This document shows positions 40,861 to 49,677 of a DNA stretch of 64,000 nucleotides, piece by piece. The stretch lies in NCBI GenBank assembly GCA_934591705.1, contig CAKTPM010000006.1:22292-86291 (forward strand), in the 5' to 3' direction. This DNA comes from an uncultured Oscillospiraceae bacterium (GTDB lineage Bacteria > Bacillota > Clostridia > Oscillospirales > Oscillospiraceae). The stretch's first letter is position 1. Every line of letters begins with the position of its first letter. The translations under genes were made by a program, and so were the position numbers. The notes below the pieces were generated by a model. The model did no database searches, was not told where the DNA came from, and worked only from the letters and a program-made list of their open reading frames with translations.

Positions 40861-42957
40861 ATGAAGTTCCAGCGGTGGAATATTGCGCCGTCCCGCCCGG
40901 AGGCGGCGGAGCAGCTGATGGCGGCGGGCTACCCCTATCTGGTGTCCAGTGTTTTGGTGAGCCGCGGCATCGATACCCAGGAGGCCGCGGCGGAGTTTTT
41001 GGCGCAGGAATCCTCCTTGGCCCACTCGCCCTTTTTGATGAAGGACATGGACAAGGCCGTGGAGCGCATCAACGAGGCGCTCGCAAACGGCGAAAAGATC
41101 GCCGTTTTCGGAGACTACGATGTGGACGGCATCACCGCCACCTGCATTCTGACCGACTATCTCAAAAGCCGCGGCGGCGATGTGATCCACTACATTCCCC
41201 GCCGCATCGAGGACGGCTACGGTCTTTCCCGCGACGCCATCGAAGGACTGGCCCGACAGGGTACCAAGCTTTTGATCACCGTGGACTGCGGTATCACCGG
41301 CGTGGAGGAGGTGGACTTTGCCGCCTCCATCGGCTTGGACACCGTGGTCACCGACCACCATGAATGCAAAGAGCAGCTGCCGGCGGCCTGCGCGGTGGTG
41401 GATCCCCACCGGCCGGACTGCACCTATCCCTTCCCCCATCTGGCGGGCTGCGGCGTGGCGCTGAAGCTGGTGCTGGCCCTGGGCGGGGAGAGCCGGGAGG
41501 AGGCACTCTTTTCCCGGTACTGCGCCCTGGCCGCCATCGGCACCATCGCCGATGTGATGCTCATGTCCGGGGAAAACCGCACCATCGTCCAGCGGGGCCT
41601 GGCCGCCCTGGAGCACACCGATTTCATCGGCCTGCACGCCCTATTGCAGGAGTCCGGTCTGTCCGGGAAAGAGATCTCCTCGGTACAGATCGGCTTTGTC
41701 TTGAGCCCCCGCATCAACGCCGCCGGGCGCATGGGGGCCGCCGACATGGCCGCCGACCTCCTTTTGTGCCAGGATCCTCTCCGGGCCGCGGAGATGGCCC
41801 GGGAGCTGTGCGCCCTGAACCGGGAACGCCAGAGCGTGGAGCAGGAGATCTACTGCCAGGCCGAGGCCATGATAGAGGAGATGCCCGAGCGCCTGCGGGG
41901 CGCTCTTGTGCTGGCGGACAGCACCTGGCACCAGGGGGTGGTGGGCATCGTGGCCTCCCGCCTCAGTGAGAAATATTCCCGGCCCAGCTTCATGATCCAC
42001 CTCAACGGCGACACCGGCAAGGGCAGCTGCCGCAGCTGGGGGGGCTTTAACCTTTTTGCGGCGCTGGAGAGCTGCAGCGACCTGCTTTTGGGCTTCGGCG
42101 GCCACGAGCTGGCCGCGGGCTTCACCATCGAGGCCAAGAATATCGACGCCTTCCGGGAGCGGATGAACCAGTATGTCAGCGCCTTCCGGGGCGGGGAAAA
42201 GCCCGTGAGCTGCCTGGATGTGGATGTGGATATCCGCCAGCCGGGCCAGGTGACCCTGCCGGAGCTGGAGGCCATGGCCGCCCTGGAGCCCTACGGCAGC
42301 GGCAATGCCCGGCCCGTGTTCTGCCTGCAGGGGGCCACGGTGGTGCACCTGCAGAATGTGGGGCAAAACCGGCACCTGAAGCTCCGCCTCAGCAAGGGCA
42401 GCGCGCAGTTTGACGGCATCTTCTTCTCCACCACCGCCGAGACCTGCGGCTGCCGGGAGGGGGAGCGCATCGACGCGGCCTTCTACCTGCAGATCAATGA
42501 GTTCCGGGGCAGCCGCACCGTGCAGCTGCAGATGGTGGACATGCGCCCCAGCCGGCAGGCCAGCGGCCGGGAGCAGGAGGCCCTGACCCTCCTGGCCCAG
42601 TGCATGGCCGGCGAGGGGCTCTCCCCCCGGGAGGCCCGCCGCCTGCTGCCCGCCCGGGAGCAGTGCGTGGCCGCCTGGCGGGCCCTGGAAAAGCTCCTGT
42701 CCGCCGGCAGCGTCACCGCCGGATACCTGCCCCTGCTGCGGCAGCTTTCCGCCGCCCTGGGGAAAAATGAGCCCTTCGCCCGGGGGGCCTTCTGCCTGGA
42801 CCTCTTCCGGGAGCGAGGGCTTTTGTCCATGCAGCGCACCTGCGACGAGGTGACTCTGCGGCTCTCCTCCGGCGGGAAAAAGGTGGAGCTGAGCCGCTCT
42901 CCCTATTGGGAATACTTAGAAAACGCCTGTCACGGAAAAGGAGGTGGCGCACCATGA
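40861..42957 (+). CDS. recJ: Single-stranded-DNA-specific exonuclease
   Basis: 698-aa 5'-3' single-strand exonuclease of recombination and repair. DHH-superfamily motifs: FGDYDVDGITAT at residues 83-94, TVDCGIT, VTDHHE, and the DHHA1 motif GFGGHELAAGF. An OB-fold region and a longer C-terminal tail follow, as in the larger Firmicutes RecJ proteins. The stop overlaps the relA start by 4 nt. Confidence 0.95.
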   Translation: MKFQRWNIAPSRPEAAEQLMAAGYPYLVSSVLVSRGIDTQEAAAEFLAQESSLAHSPFLMKDMDKAVERINEALANGEKIAVFGDYDVDGITATCILTDYLKSRGGDVIHYIPRRIEDGYGLSRDAIEGLARQGTKLLITVDCGITGVEEVDFAASIGLDTVVTDHHECKEQLPAACAVVDPHRPDCTYPFPHLAGCGVALKLVLALGGESREEALFSRYCALAAIGTIADVMLMSGENRTIVQRGLAALEHTDFIGLHALLQESGLSGKEISSVQIGFVLSPRINAAGRMGAADMAADLLLCQDPLRAAEMARELCALNRERQSVEQEIYCQAEAMIEEMPERLRGALVLADSTWHQGVVGIVASRLSEKYSRPSFMIHLNGDTGKGSCRSWGGFNLFAALESCSDLLLGFGGHELAAGFTIEAKNIDAFRERMNQYVSAFRGGEKPVSCLDVDVDIRQPGQVTLPELEAMAALEPYGSGNARPVFCLQGATVVHLQNVGQNRHLKLRLSKGSAQFDGIFFSTTAETCGCREGERIDAAFYLQINEFRGSRTVQLQMVDMRPSRQASGREQEALTLLAQCMAGEGLSPREARRLLPAREQCVAAWRALEKLLSAGSVTAGYLPLLRQLSAALGKNEPFARGAFCLDLFRERGLLSMQRTCDEVTLRLSSGGKKVELSRSPYWEYLENACHGKGGGAP

Positions 42958-45158
42958 CGCCCCTGGAGCAATATCAGCACCTGGAAAAGACCATCGCCGA
43001 ATATAACCCCAGCGCCAATTTTTCCCAGATACGCGCCGCCTTCGACTATGCAGACCGGGCCCACAACGGGCAGCTGCGCAAGGACGGCACCCCCTATATC
43101 ACCCACCCCATCGCCGTGGCCCAGATCGTGGCCGAGGAGCTGCGCCTGGACAGCGAGGCCATCGAGGCCGCCCTGCTCCACGACACCTTGGAGGATACCG
43201 ACGCCACTCACCAGGAGCTGGCGGAGCTTTTCTCCCCCACGGTGGCCGACCTGGTGGAGGGCGTCAGCAAGCTGACCCGGGTGCAGTATACCTCCCAGGC
43301 GGAGGAGCAGATGGAGAACCTCCGCAAGATGCTCATGGCCATGTCCAAGGACATCCGGGTCATCCTCATCAAGATCGCAGACCGGCTCCACAACATGCGC
43401 ACCATGGAGTACCAGACCCCGGAGAAGCAGAAGCAGAAGTCCTATGAGACCATGGAGATCTATGCCCCCATCGCCCACCGGCTGGGCATGCAGAAGATCA
43501 AGTGGGAGCTGGAGGACCTCTCCTTGAAATTCCTTGACCCCGCCGGCTACAGCGAGATCGTCACCGCCCTGGATGAAAAGGCCGCGGAGTATGACGGCTT
43601 CATGGCCACCATCCACCGGCAGATCACCGGCCGCCTCCAGGAGGCGGGCATCACCGCGGAGGTCTACGGGCGCATGAAGCACCCCTATTCCATCTACCGC
43701 AAGATGTACGCCCAAAACAAGTCCCTGGACGATGTGTTCGACCTCTTCGCCTTCCGGGTCATCGTGTCCACCGTGGCGGACTGCTACAATGTCCTGGGCA
43801 TCATCCACGACCTCTATAAGCCCATTTTGGGCCGCTTCAAGGACTATATCGGCACCCCCAAGCCCAACATGTACCAGAGCTTACACACCACCGTGGTGGG
43901 CGAAAGCGGCATCCCCTTTGAGGTGCAGATACGCACCCGGGAGATGCACGAGATCGCCGAGTACGGCGTGGCCGCCCACTGGAAGTATAAGCAGAACGGC
44001 CAGGGAGCCGGGGACGAGGAGCGCTACGAGTGGGTGCGGCGCCTGCTGGAAAACCAGGAGGGCACCGACGCCGAGGACTTTATCCACAGCTTAAAGGTGG
44101 ATATGTTCGCCGACGATGTATTCGTGTTCACCCCCGGAGGCGATGTCATCAATCTGCCCGCCGGAGCTACCCCCGTCGACTTTGCCTATACCATCCACTC
44201 CGCCGTGGGCAACAGCATGACCGCCGCCAAGGTCAACGGCCGCATCGCCACCCTGGACTCCACCCTCCACAACGGCGATGTGGTGGAGATCATCACCAGC
44301 AAAAACGCCCACGGCCCCAGCCGGGACTGGCTGAAGTTCGCCAAATCCAGCAACGCCCGCAGCAAGATACGCCAGTGGTTCCGCCGGGAGAAGCGGGACG
44401 AGAATGTGGCCAACGGCCGGGCCAGCTTTGAATCCGAGGTCAAGCGCTGCGGCATCAGCTTCAAGGAGCTCACCAACGAGGAGAACCTGCCCCTGGTGCT
44501 CAAAAAGCTCAACTACAACTGCCTGGAGGATATGTACGCCGCCATCGGCTACGGCGGCGTCAGCTCCCAGAAGTTGGTGGGCCGCCTGCGGGAGGAGATC
44601 CTGCGCATCGACCGCCGCCACCAGGAGGAGCGGGAGGCCCAGGTGCCGGTATCCGGCAGCCCGGAGGTCATGCGCCCCGCCGTGCCCAAGCGCAAGGGCA
44701 GCGAGCACGGCGTCATCGTAGACGGGCTCTCCAACTGCCTGGTGAAGTTCTCCAAGTGCTGCTCCCCGGTGCCCGGCGATGAGATCGTGGGCTTCATCAC
44801 CCGGGGCTACGGCGTGTCCGTACACCGCAAGGACTGCCCCAACGCAGATCCTCAGCGCCGCAAGAGCGAGGAGAAGGGCCGCTGGATCCATGTGAGCTGG
44901 GCGGAGAACCCCAACGAGAAGTACCACACCATCCTGGAGATCACCGCCCGGGACCGGGACAACCTGCTCATCGATGTCTCCACCGCTCTTTCCACCACCC
45001 ACACCGGCCTTTTGTCCCTCAACGCCCACGCGGATGCCGACGGGTTCAGCAGTCTGCGGCTGGGGGTGGAGATCAGCAATGCCGAGCAGCTGCATACGGT
45101 GATGCAGAAGCTCCAGAGCATCTCCGGCGTGCTGCAGGTCAAGCGCCCTGCCGGCTGA
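42954..45158 (+). CDS. relA: Bifunctional (p)ppGpp synthetase/hydrolase
   Basis: 734-aa Rel enzyme controlling the stringent response. An HD hydrolase domain has HDTLEDT at residues 76-82. The synthetase domain contains GRMKHPYSIYRKM, and the RFKDYIGTPKPN motif has the RFKD form typical of bifunctional rather than synthetase-only enzymes. A TGS domain (VFTPGGDVINLPAGATPVDFAY), a zinc-finger-like CCSPVPGD stretch and a C-terminal ACT domain follow. The ATG at 42954 lies in the recJ stop and has AAAAGGAGG before it. Confidence 0.96.
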   Translation: MTPLEQYQHLEKTIAEYNPSANFSQIRAAFDYADRAHNGQLRKDGTPYITHPIAVAQIVAEELRLDSEAIEAALLHDTLEDTDATHQELAELFSPTVADLVEGVSKLTRVQYTSQAEEQMENLRKMLMAMSKDIRVILIKIADRLHNMRTMEYQTPEKQKQKSYETMEIYAPIAHRLGMQKIKWELEDLSLKFLDPAGYSEIVTALDEKAAEYDGFMATIHRQITGRLQEAGITAEVYGRMKHPYSIYRKMYAQNKSLDDVFDLFAFRVIVSTVADCYNVLGIIHDLYKPILGRFKDYIGTPKPNMYQSLHTTVVGESGIPFEVQIRTREMHEIAEYGVAAHWKYKQNGQGAGDEERYEWVRRLLENQEGTDAEDFIHSLKVDMFADDVFVFTPGGDVINLPAGATPVDFAYTIHSAVGNSMTAAKVNGRIATLDSTLHNGDVVEIITSKNAHGPSRDWLKFAKSSNARSKIRQWFRREKRDENVANGRASFESEVKRCGISFKELTNEENLPLVLKKLNYNCLEDMYAAIGYGGVSSQKLVGRLREEILRIDRRHQEEREAQVPVSGSPEVMRPAVPKRKGSEHGVIVDGLSNCLVKFSKCCSPVPGDEIVGFITRGYGVSVHRKDCPNADPQRRKSEEKGRWIHVSWAENPNEKYHTILEITARDRDNLLIDVSTALSTTHTGLLSLNAHADADGFSSLRLGVEISNAEQLHTVMQKLQSISGVLQVKRPAG

Positions 45159-45202
45159 TGACCCATTTCTAATTTTTCATCCATTGCAAGGAGGAAGTTT
45201 CT

Positions 45203-45652
45203 ATGAGAGCCGTTCTCACCCGCGTCAAGCACGCCTCCGTCTCCGTGGACGGAAGCATCGTCGGCCAGATCGCCGAGGGTTTTCTCATTCTGTTGGGCAT
45301 CGGACAAAACGACACCGAGGCCGAGTGTACAAAGCTCTGCGACAAGCTCTGCGGTCTTCGCATCTTCGAGGATGAGCACGAGCACATGAACCTCTCCCTG
45401 GAGGATGTGGGCGGCGAGATCCTGGTGGTCTCCCAGTTCACCCTCTACGGCAATACCAAGAAGGGCCGCCGCCCGGACTTCATGGCCGCCGCCAAGCCGG
45501 ACCTGGCCATCCCCCTCTATGAGAGGTTCGTGGCCATGTGCCGGGAAAAGGGCTTCCGCACCGAGACCGGCATCTTCGGCGCCAGCATGCAGGTGGAGAG
45601 CTTGAACAACGGCCCCGTGACCATCATGGTGGATACCGACGAGTGGAAATAA
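45203..45652 (+). CDS. dtd: D-aminoacyl-tRNA deacylase
   Basis: 149-aa enzyme that hydrolyses D-aminoacyl-tRNAs (and Gly-tRNA-Ala). Family motifs are VSQFTLYGNTKKGRRPDF and the cross-subunit Gly-Pro motif in NNGPVTIMVDT at the C-terminus. It stands 44 nt after relA behind AAGGAGGAAG, the usual rel-dtd neighbourhood in Firmicutes, and is followed at once by a terminator. Confidence 0.97.
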   Translation: MRAVLTRVKHASVSVDGSIVGQIAEGFLILLGIGQNDTEAECTKLCDKLCGLRIFEDEHEHMNLSLEDVGGEILVVSQFTLYGNTKKGRRPDFMAAAKPDLAIPLYERFVAMCREKGFRTETGIFGASMQVESLNNGPVTIMVDTDEWK

Positions 45653-45657
45653 AAGGC

Positions 45658-45705
45658 AGCGCCCCCGGGGAGCTTCCGCAAGGAAGCCCTCCGGGGCGCT
45701 TTTTT
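45658..45705 (+). terminator. Terminator of recJ-relA-dtd
   Basis: AGCGCCCC...AGCTTCC, loop GCAA, GGAAGC...GGGGCGCT, then TTTTT: a long GC-rich stem with a T-run. Confidence 0.93.
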
Positions 45706-45715
45706 CTTTTTTGCT

Positions 45716-45799
45716 TTAACCCATCCGGAACAGCAGCTGCAGACCCATGACGATGATCCAGATATAGGCGCAGGTCTTGGGGATCATCAGCAGGCCCAC
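45716..45799 (-). CDS. Possible 27-aa membrane micropeptide
   Basis: A GTG-initiated frame begins 1 nt after the stop of the upstream four-helix membrane protein and reads about 27 residues, mostly hydrophobic (IWIIVMGLQLLF), ending at TAA. An AAGGAGC-like sequence lies upstream inside the preceding gene. It could be a short translated tail of the MarR-membrane-protein operon, or a decayed remnant of a longer membrane protein. I do not recognise a family. Confidence 0.25.
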   Translation of the reverse strand: MGLLMIPKTCAYIWIIVMGLQLLFRMG

Positions 45800-45800
45800 C

Positions 45801-46247
45801 TTAGGCAGCTTCTTGCTCCTTTTCTGCCAGTTGGTCGTAATAGAAATAGCTTCGGGTAAAGAGAATGCCCGCCGCGGCCAGGGCGCAGCCCACCCCGGAA
45901 TAGAAGAAGGCGACGAACCGCTCAGGGAAGACCCCCGCGGCTCTCAGACCGATCCCGCCGCCCATCATGCAGGCCATGATGAGATACGCCTTGGCGTCGA
46001 AGAAATGCCAGAAGGGGCGCTCGCTCTCATAGCCCACGATCCGCCGGGTATGCTTCTTGCTCATCTTATAGAACATGGTGCCAAACAGGAGGAATACCGC
46101 CGCCGTGAGAAGGTAGAGGTACCCGTCCCGGTCAATGGCCCGATAGGACAGCACCCCCAGCCGGGCCACATTGAACCCCGCCAGCAGCCAGACCACGCCG
46201 GCGATGAGCAATAGGGTCCTTTTTTTCACATAGAATCTATTTTTCAT
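45801..46247 (-). CDS. Small membrane protein downstream of MarR regulator
   Basis: 148-aa integral membrane protein with four predicted helices (about residues 10-28, 40-60, 88-108 and 112-133), a basic N-terminus and a Lys/Glu-rich tail. No family is recognised. It begins 4 nt after the marR stop, so the pair is one transcription unit and the protein is probably a target of the regulator. It may protect against or respond to a membrane-active compound; that is inference from MarR context only. Confidence 0.75.
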   Translation of the reverse strand: MKNRFYVKKRTLLLIAGVVWLLAGFNVARLGVLSYRAIDRDGYLYLLTAAVFLLFGTMFYKMSKKHTRRIVGYESERPFWHFFDAKAYLIMACMMGGGIGLRAAGVFPERFVAFFYSGVGCALAAAGILFTRSYFYYDQLAEKEQEAA

Positions 46248-46251
46248 CCCT

Positions 46252-46686
46252 TCACCCCGTATGCGTCTTTAAGTATTCGTCCGCGTTGCCGCAGATCTTC
46301 CGGAACACCGTGATACACACACGCCGCTCCTCCTCGCTGAGCCCCGCCAGGACATGCGCGGCAAAGTCTTTCTGGGCCTGCCGGCCGTCCGCGATCACGG
46401 GCTCCGCCGCGGGCAGCAGGAGGATCTCCACATGCTTCTTATTATCCGCGCTCCGGCGGCGTTCAATGAGCCTTTTGTTTTCCAGCTCCTTCAGGGAGGA
46501 GGACACATGGGACTTCGTTGACTTGCGGACCTTGACGATGTCCGCCGCGGTATTGTGCTGCGGGTCGCTGCTGAGAAACAGAAGGATGTCGTATTCCATT
46601 TGCGTCAGCCCGTATTTCTCGCACACCGCCCGGGCCAGCAGCTCATAGCAGCTGGTGATGGTCTTGTGCTGATCCCAGAAAAACAT
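46252..46686 (-). CDS. MarR-family transcriptional regulator
   Basis: 144-aa winged helix-turn-helix repressor. The recognition region reads NTAADIVKVRKSTKSHVSSSLKEL followed by a wing KRLIERRRSADNKKHVEI. The ATG at 46686 is preferred to one at 46704 because GAAAGGGG sits correctly before it. A perfect palindrome in its own leader predicts autorepression. The effector is unknown. Confidence 0.9.
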   Translation of the reverse strand: MFFWDQHKTITSCYELLARAVCEKYGLTQMEYDILLFLSSDPQHNTAADIVKVRKSTKSHVSSSLKELENKRLIERRRSADNKKHVEILLLPAAEPVIADGRQAQKDFAAHVLAGLSEEERRVCITVFRKICGNADEYLKTHTG

Positions 46687-46704
46687 AGCGCCGCCCCTTT
46701 CCAT

Positions 46705-46761
46705 ATCGTTCTATTTAGAACGATCAAGCCGCATTATAGCCGCCTGTTCCCCGCTTGTCAA
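46705..46761 (-). promoter_or_regulatory. marR promoter with palindromic operator
   Basis: Consensus minus-strand promoter: TTGACA (46756-46761), 17-nt spacer, TATAAT (46733-46738). Just downstream, ATCGTTCTA-TT-TAGAACGAT (46705-46724) is a perfect 20-bp palindrome of MarR-site size, about 9 nt after the -10, so binding would cover the transcription start. Confidence 0.8.
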
Positions 46762-46867
46762 CCCCGGCGGGAAAAAGTCACGGTTTGGACATGATTTGTG
46801 CCCTGCGCTCCCGGAGGACGGCGCCTGCGCTCTCCTTATTTTATAAGCATAATTTTATGAGCATAAA

Positions 46868-46960
46868 ACGGCAGAGCAGGCCCGTTCGCGGACCTGCTCT
46901 GCCGTGGGCTGCGCCCCAGGGCACAAAAAGCCCGCATCGCGGTGCGATGCGGGCTTTTTG
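46868..46960 (-). terminator. Tandem terminators after the AtoE-type transporter gene
   Basis: Stem one is 46924-46960 (17-bp arms CAAAAAGCCCGCATCGC / GCGATGCGGGCTTTTTG, loop GGT). Stem two is 46868-46905 (ACGGCAGAGCAGG paired with CCTGCTCTGCCGT), followed on the minus strand by TTTTATGC. The first is T-rich on both sides, so it may also stop plus-strand read-through. Confidence 0.85.
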
Positions 46961-46973
46961 CGTTGGCTTGGCT

Positions 46974-48317
46974 TTATACCGGCCACATTGCCCAGCCCAG
47001 GAAGCCCAGGCAGGCCACAATGCCGGTGAACAGCAGCACGATGACCAGATAGCCCATGATATCGCGGGCGGAGAGCTTCGCGATACCCAGCGCAGGCAGC
47101 GCCCAGAACGGCTGGATCATGTTGGTCCACTGGTCGCCCCAGGCGATGGCCATGGCGGTGCGGCCGGCGTCGATGCCCAGGGCCTGGCCGGCGGGCATCA
47201 TGATGGGGCCCTGGACAGCCCACTGGCCGCCGCCGGAGGGAACGAAGAAGTTCACGATACCGGCTGCCAGGAAGCTGAGCATGGGGAAGGTGACATTGTT
47301 GGAGATGTTCACGAAGAAGTTGGACAGGGTGCCGGCCAGGGACACGCCCTCGGCGTTGCTGGCCACCATCAGGCCCATGATACCGGCATAGAAGGGGAAC
47401 TGCAGCAGCACGCCCGCGGCGCCGCCGGCGGCCTCGCCGATGGCGTCCACATAGCGGCGCAGGTCACCGTGGAAGAGAATACCCAGGAACATGAAGATCA
47501 TATTGACGATGTTCAGGCCCAGGGAGCCGCCCTGCGCGAAGTAGTAAATGATGTACGCAAAGCCCAGGATCAGGGTGACGATCCACAGGAGCTTGGAGTG
47601 CTCCATCTTGTCGGCGGGGGTATCCTTCGTATAGATGGGCTCCTCCTCCTCCGCCAGCAGGGTGGGGTCGATGGTGACGGTGTGATCCTTGTCGGGGTGC
47701 ATGGCGTAGTTGACAAAGGGCATCGCAATGAGGATCACCGCGCACATGATGAGGTTCACCGGGTGGAAGACGGTGGCGGAGATGGGGGCCTGATAGGTGA
47801 CCTCGCCGAAGGCCTTACCGGCCACCAGGTCCAGGGGAATGGAGCCGGACAGACCCGCGTGCCAGATCACGAAGCCGGAGTAGGCGGAGGCGATGAGCAG
47901 GGGATAGTCCACGGTGGGCACACGCTTGACGACCTCCTTGGCCAAAAGCGCGCCGATGACCAGACCGAATCCCCAGTTCAGCCAGCAGCAGACGGTGGAC
48001 ACCATGGTGGTGACAACGATGGCCTGCTTGTTGTTGTGGCAAAGACCCGCGCAGGCGCGCAGCGCCTTCTTGCAGGGCTTGGCGGAAGCGCAGGCGCTGC
48101 CCAGCACCAGCACCAGAGCCATCTGCATGGAAAAGCTCAAAAGACCCCAGAAGCCCTTGGCGTTACCCCAGGCATCCACCAAATCGATGGGATTTAATCC
48201 CGTGGCCGCCCAGGCGCCGAAGAACACCACGATGGTCAGGATGATAGCGAACAAAAACGCATCCGGCAGCCACCGGTTGACCACGCGCACGCAGCCGTTT
48301 GTAAATTTCTTAAACAC
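46974..48317 (-). CDS. atoE: Short-chain fatty acid transporter, AtoE family
   Basis: 447-aa membrane carrier with about 11-12 helices. The family is recognised from NRWLPDAFLFAIILTIVVF at the start, a central WHAGLSGSIPLDL and the C-terminal FFVPSGGGQWAVQGPIM with WGDQWTNMIQPFWALP. It likely moves acetate, butyrate or acetoacetate, which fits the end products of glutamate fermentation encoded nearby. The start is GTG at 48317 behind TAGGAGAG. A single-gene unit. Confidence 0.9.
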   Translation of the reverse strand: MFKKFTNGCVRVVNRWLPDAFLFAIILTIVVFFGAWAATGLNPIDLVDAWGNAKGFWGLLSFSMQMALVLVLGSACASAKPCKKALRACAGLCHNNKQAIVVTTMVSTVCCWLNWGFGLVIGALLAKEVVKRVPTVDYPLLIASAYSGFVIWHAGLSGSIPLDLVAGKAFGEVTYQAPISATVFHPVNLIMCAVILIAMPFVNYAMHPDKDHTVTIDPTLLAEEEEPIYTKDTPADKMEHSKLLWIVTLILGFAYIIYYFAQGGSLGLNIVNMIFMFLGILFHGDLRRYVDAIGEAAGGAAGVLLQFPFYAGIMGLMVASNAEGVSLAGTLSNFFVNISNNVTFPMLSFLAAGIVNFFVPSGGGQWAVQGPIMMPAGQALGIDAGRTAMAIAWGDQWTNMIQPFWALPALGIAKLSARDIMGYLVIVLLFTGIVACLGFLGWAMWPV

Positions 48318-48373
48318 AGATCCACTCTCCTAAAATAGATTTTCAGGCCGTCTCTCCCCGACCCGGTCAAAAT

Positions 48374-48450
48374 CGTCACGGAGTTCACGAACTTGCGATA
48401 TTGTGACGGTTTTAACAAGTTCATTATACGCTGATTTTTTGGAAAAGCAA
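48374..48450 (-). promoter_or_regulatory. atoE promoter with interleaved inverted repeats
   Basis: Minus-strand promoter TTGCTT (48445-48450), 16-nt spacer, TATAAT (48423-48428). Directly downstream, GAACTTG (48389-48395) and CAAGTTC (48416-48422) are inverted, and interleaved with them are CGTCAC (48374-48379) and GTGACG (48403-48408). Their place after the -10 suggests repression. The rest of the gap to the next gene (to 48578) holds no gene that I can support. Confidence 0.55.
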
Positions 48451-48578
48451 GGCCTATATTACCCGAATAAGCCCCCTGCTTTTTGTGCAAATTGTCCCAT
48501 GCCAGGGGAATTTTTTCGGCTGAAAATCCGTTTGCCCGGCGGAAAATTTTTCATTTTTGTTTCGCTGAAAGAAAAATA

Positions 48579-48603
48579 CGGCAGGCCCGGTGGGGGTCTG
48601 CCG
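48579..48603 (-). terminator. Likely terminator of the DUF975 gene
   Basis: CGGCAG (48579-48584) and CTGCCG (48598-48603) with extra inner CC/GG pairs. The minus-strand tail is TATTTTTCTTT. Confidence 0.65.
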
Positions 48604-48636
48604 CAGAAAGGGGTTATTTTGATGCCTCAGGATGCC

Positions 48637-49374
48637 TCAGAATGTATCCGTGGGGCGGAACTGCCCGCCGTCCTCCGGGGCGCCCAGGGGGTCGATGCCC
48701 TTGAAGGCGCAGATGGTCCGGTAGAACATCACATCGCTCTGCTGGTAATAGGGGTTGATCCAGATAGAGAGGATGCCCAGGGTCAGCACGCTCAAAAGCG
48801 ACCAGCCGAAGAAGCTCAGATCCAGCACGAACAGCTGCCACTTGAAGCCCGCCGTCTGGGCCTTGCTCATCCGCAGAGCCGCCATCGCCCCCATGTCGGG
48901 ATCCTCGCAGAGGTTATACACCGCGAAGCGGTAGCGGTAGGCGGCCACAAAGCCGGGGATCACAAAGAGCATCGTCCACAGGGCCACGAAAACGGTCATC
49001 ACCAGGTTGAGCCAGATGAGCTTGCCGGCAAAGGCAAAGCCGTCCAGCAGGGTGCCGTAGTCCCGGCGCTCGCCCCGGTTGACCCCCAGGTGATAGAGGC
49101 AGCAGCCCCCCTGGAGCAGCACCGTCAGCAGCCACACCGCCACGCTCACGAAGGTCACCAGCAGGCCGGGAAACTCCGGCACCCGGAGCCATGCCGGCAC
49201 CGACAGGCCCAGCTGCGCGAAGTAGCCGCCGACACCGCCGGAGATATAGGTGTCGGCGCCGTTGATCACAAGGGAGATCCCCAGATACAGCAGCGTGAAC
49301 AAATAGGCGCTTACCCGGGCGCCCTTTACGATGCTCTTGGCCCGCTGCTTCAGGGCCGGTCTGTCCAGAACCAT
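48637..49374 (-). CDS. DUF975-family integral membrane protein
   Basis: 245-aa membrane protein with about five to six helices. The pattern fits the DUF975 family of Firmicutes: an N-terminal RAKSIVKG segment, GFAFAGKLIWLNLVMTVFVALWTMLFVIPG, and AYRYRFAVYNLCEDPDMGAMAALRMSK. Function unknown. The ATG at 49374 is preferred over 49380 because AAAGGAG is then about 7 nt upstream. A monocistronic gene with its own terminator. Confidence 0.85.
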   Translation of the reverse strand: MVLDRPALKQRAKSIVKGARVSAYLFTLLYLGISLVINGADTYISGGVGGYFAQLGLSVPAWLRVPEFPGLLVTFVSVAVWLLTVLLQGGCCLYHLGVNRGERRDYGTLLDGFAFAGKLIWLNLVMTVFVALWTMLFVIPGFVAAYRYRFAVYNLCEDPDMGAMAALRMSKAQTAGFKWQLFVLDLSFFGWSLLSVLTLGILSIWINPYYQQSDVMFYRTICAFKGIDPLGAPEDGGQFRPTDTF

Positions 49375-49542
49375 ACGCATTCTCCTTTCCCCGCCGGGGT
49401 TTTTCCCTCCGCGGGGCGTAAAATCTTTTCTATCCTATCGCTTATATTGTATCACCCGCTCAGCAAATTAGCAAGACCTTGTAGGCCCCTGCGGCAAAGT
49501 GCTGAATTGACGCAAAATGCAGGAGGAATTGCCATTAAGTAC

Positions 49543-49677
49543 TGGACAAGGCGCGCATTATGGTGTACTATATTATAGCATATGTGGCGGCAAAGAGCCG
49601 CCGCGCAGGAGCCCAAGGGGCGCTTTTTTGCGGCTTTTTGGCCCTGTGTATGTTCAAAGTAAGATGAGGTGAAGAGA
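49543..49677 (+). promoter_or_regulatory. rnf promoter and leader
   Basis: TGGACA (49543-49548), 17-nt spacer, TACTAT (49566-49571). The leader carries GGCGGC-AAAGA-GCCGCC (about 49585-49601), then GCGC...GCGC followed by TTTTTT near 49620-49630, so a leader terminator is possible. rnfC starts at 49678. The region 49381-49542 is AT-rich and shows nothing else. Confidence 0.5.
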
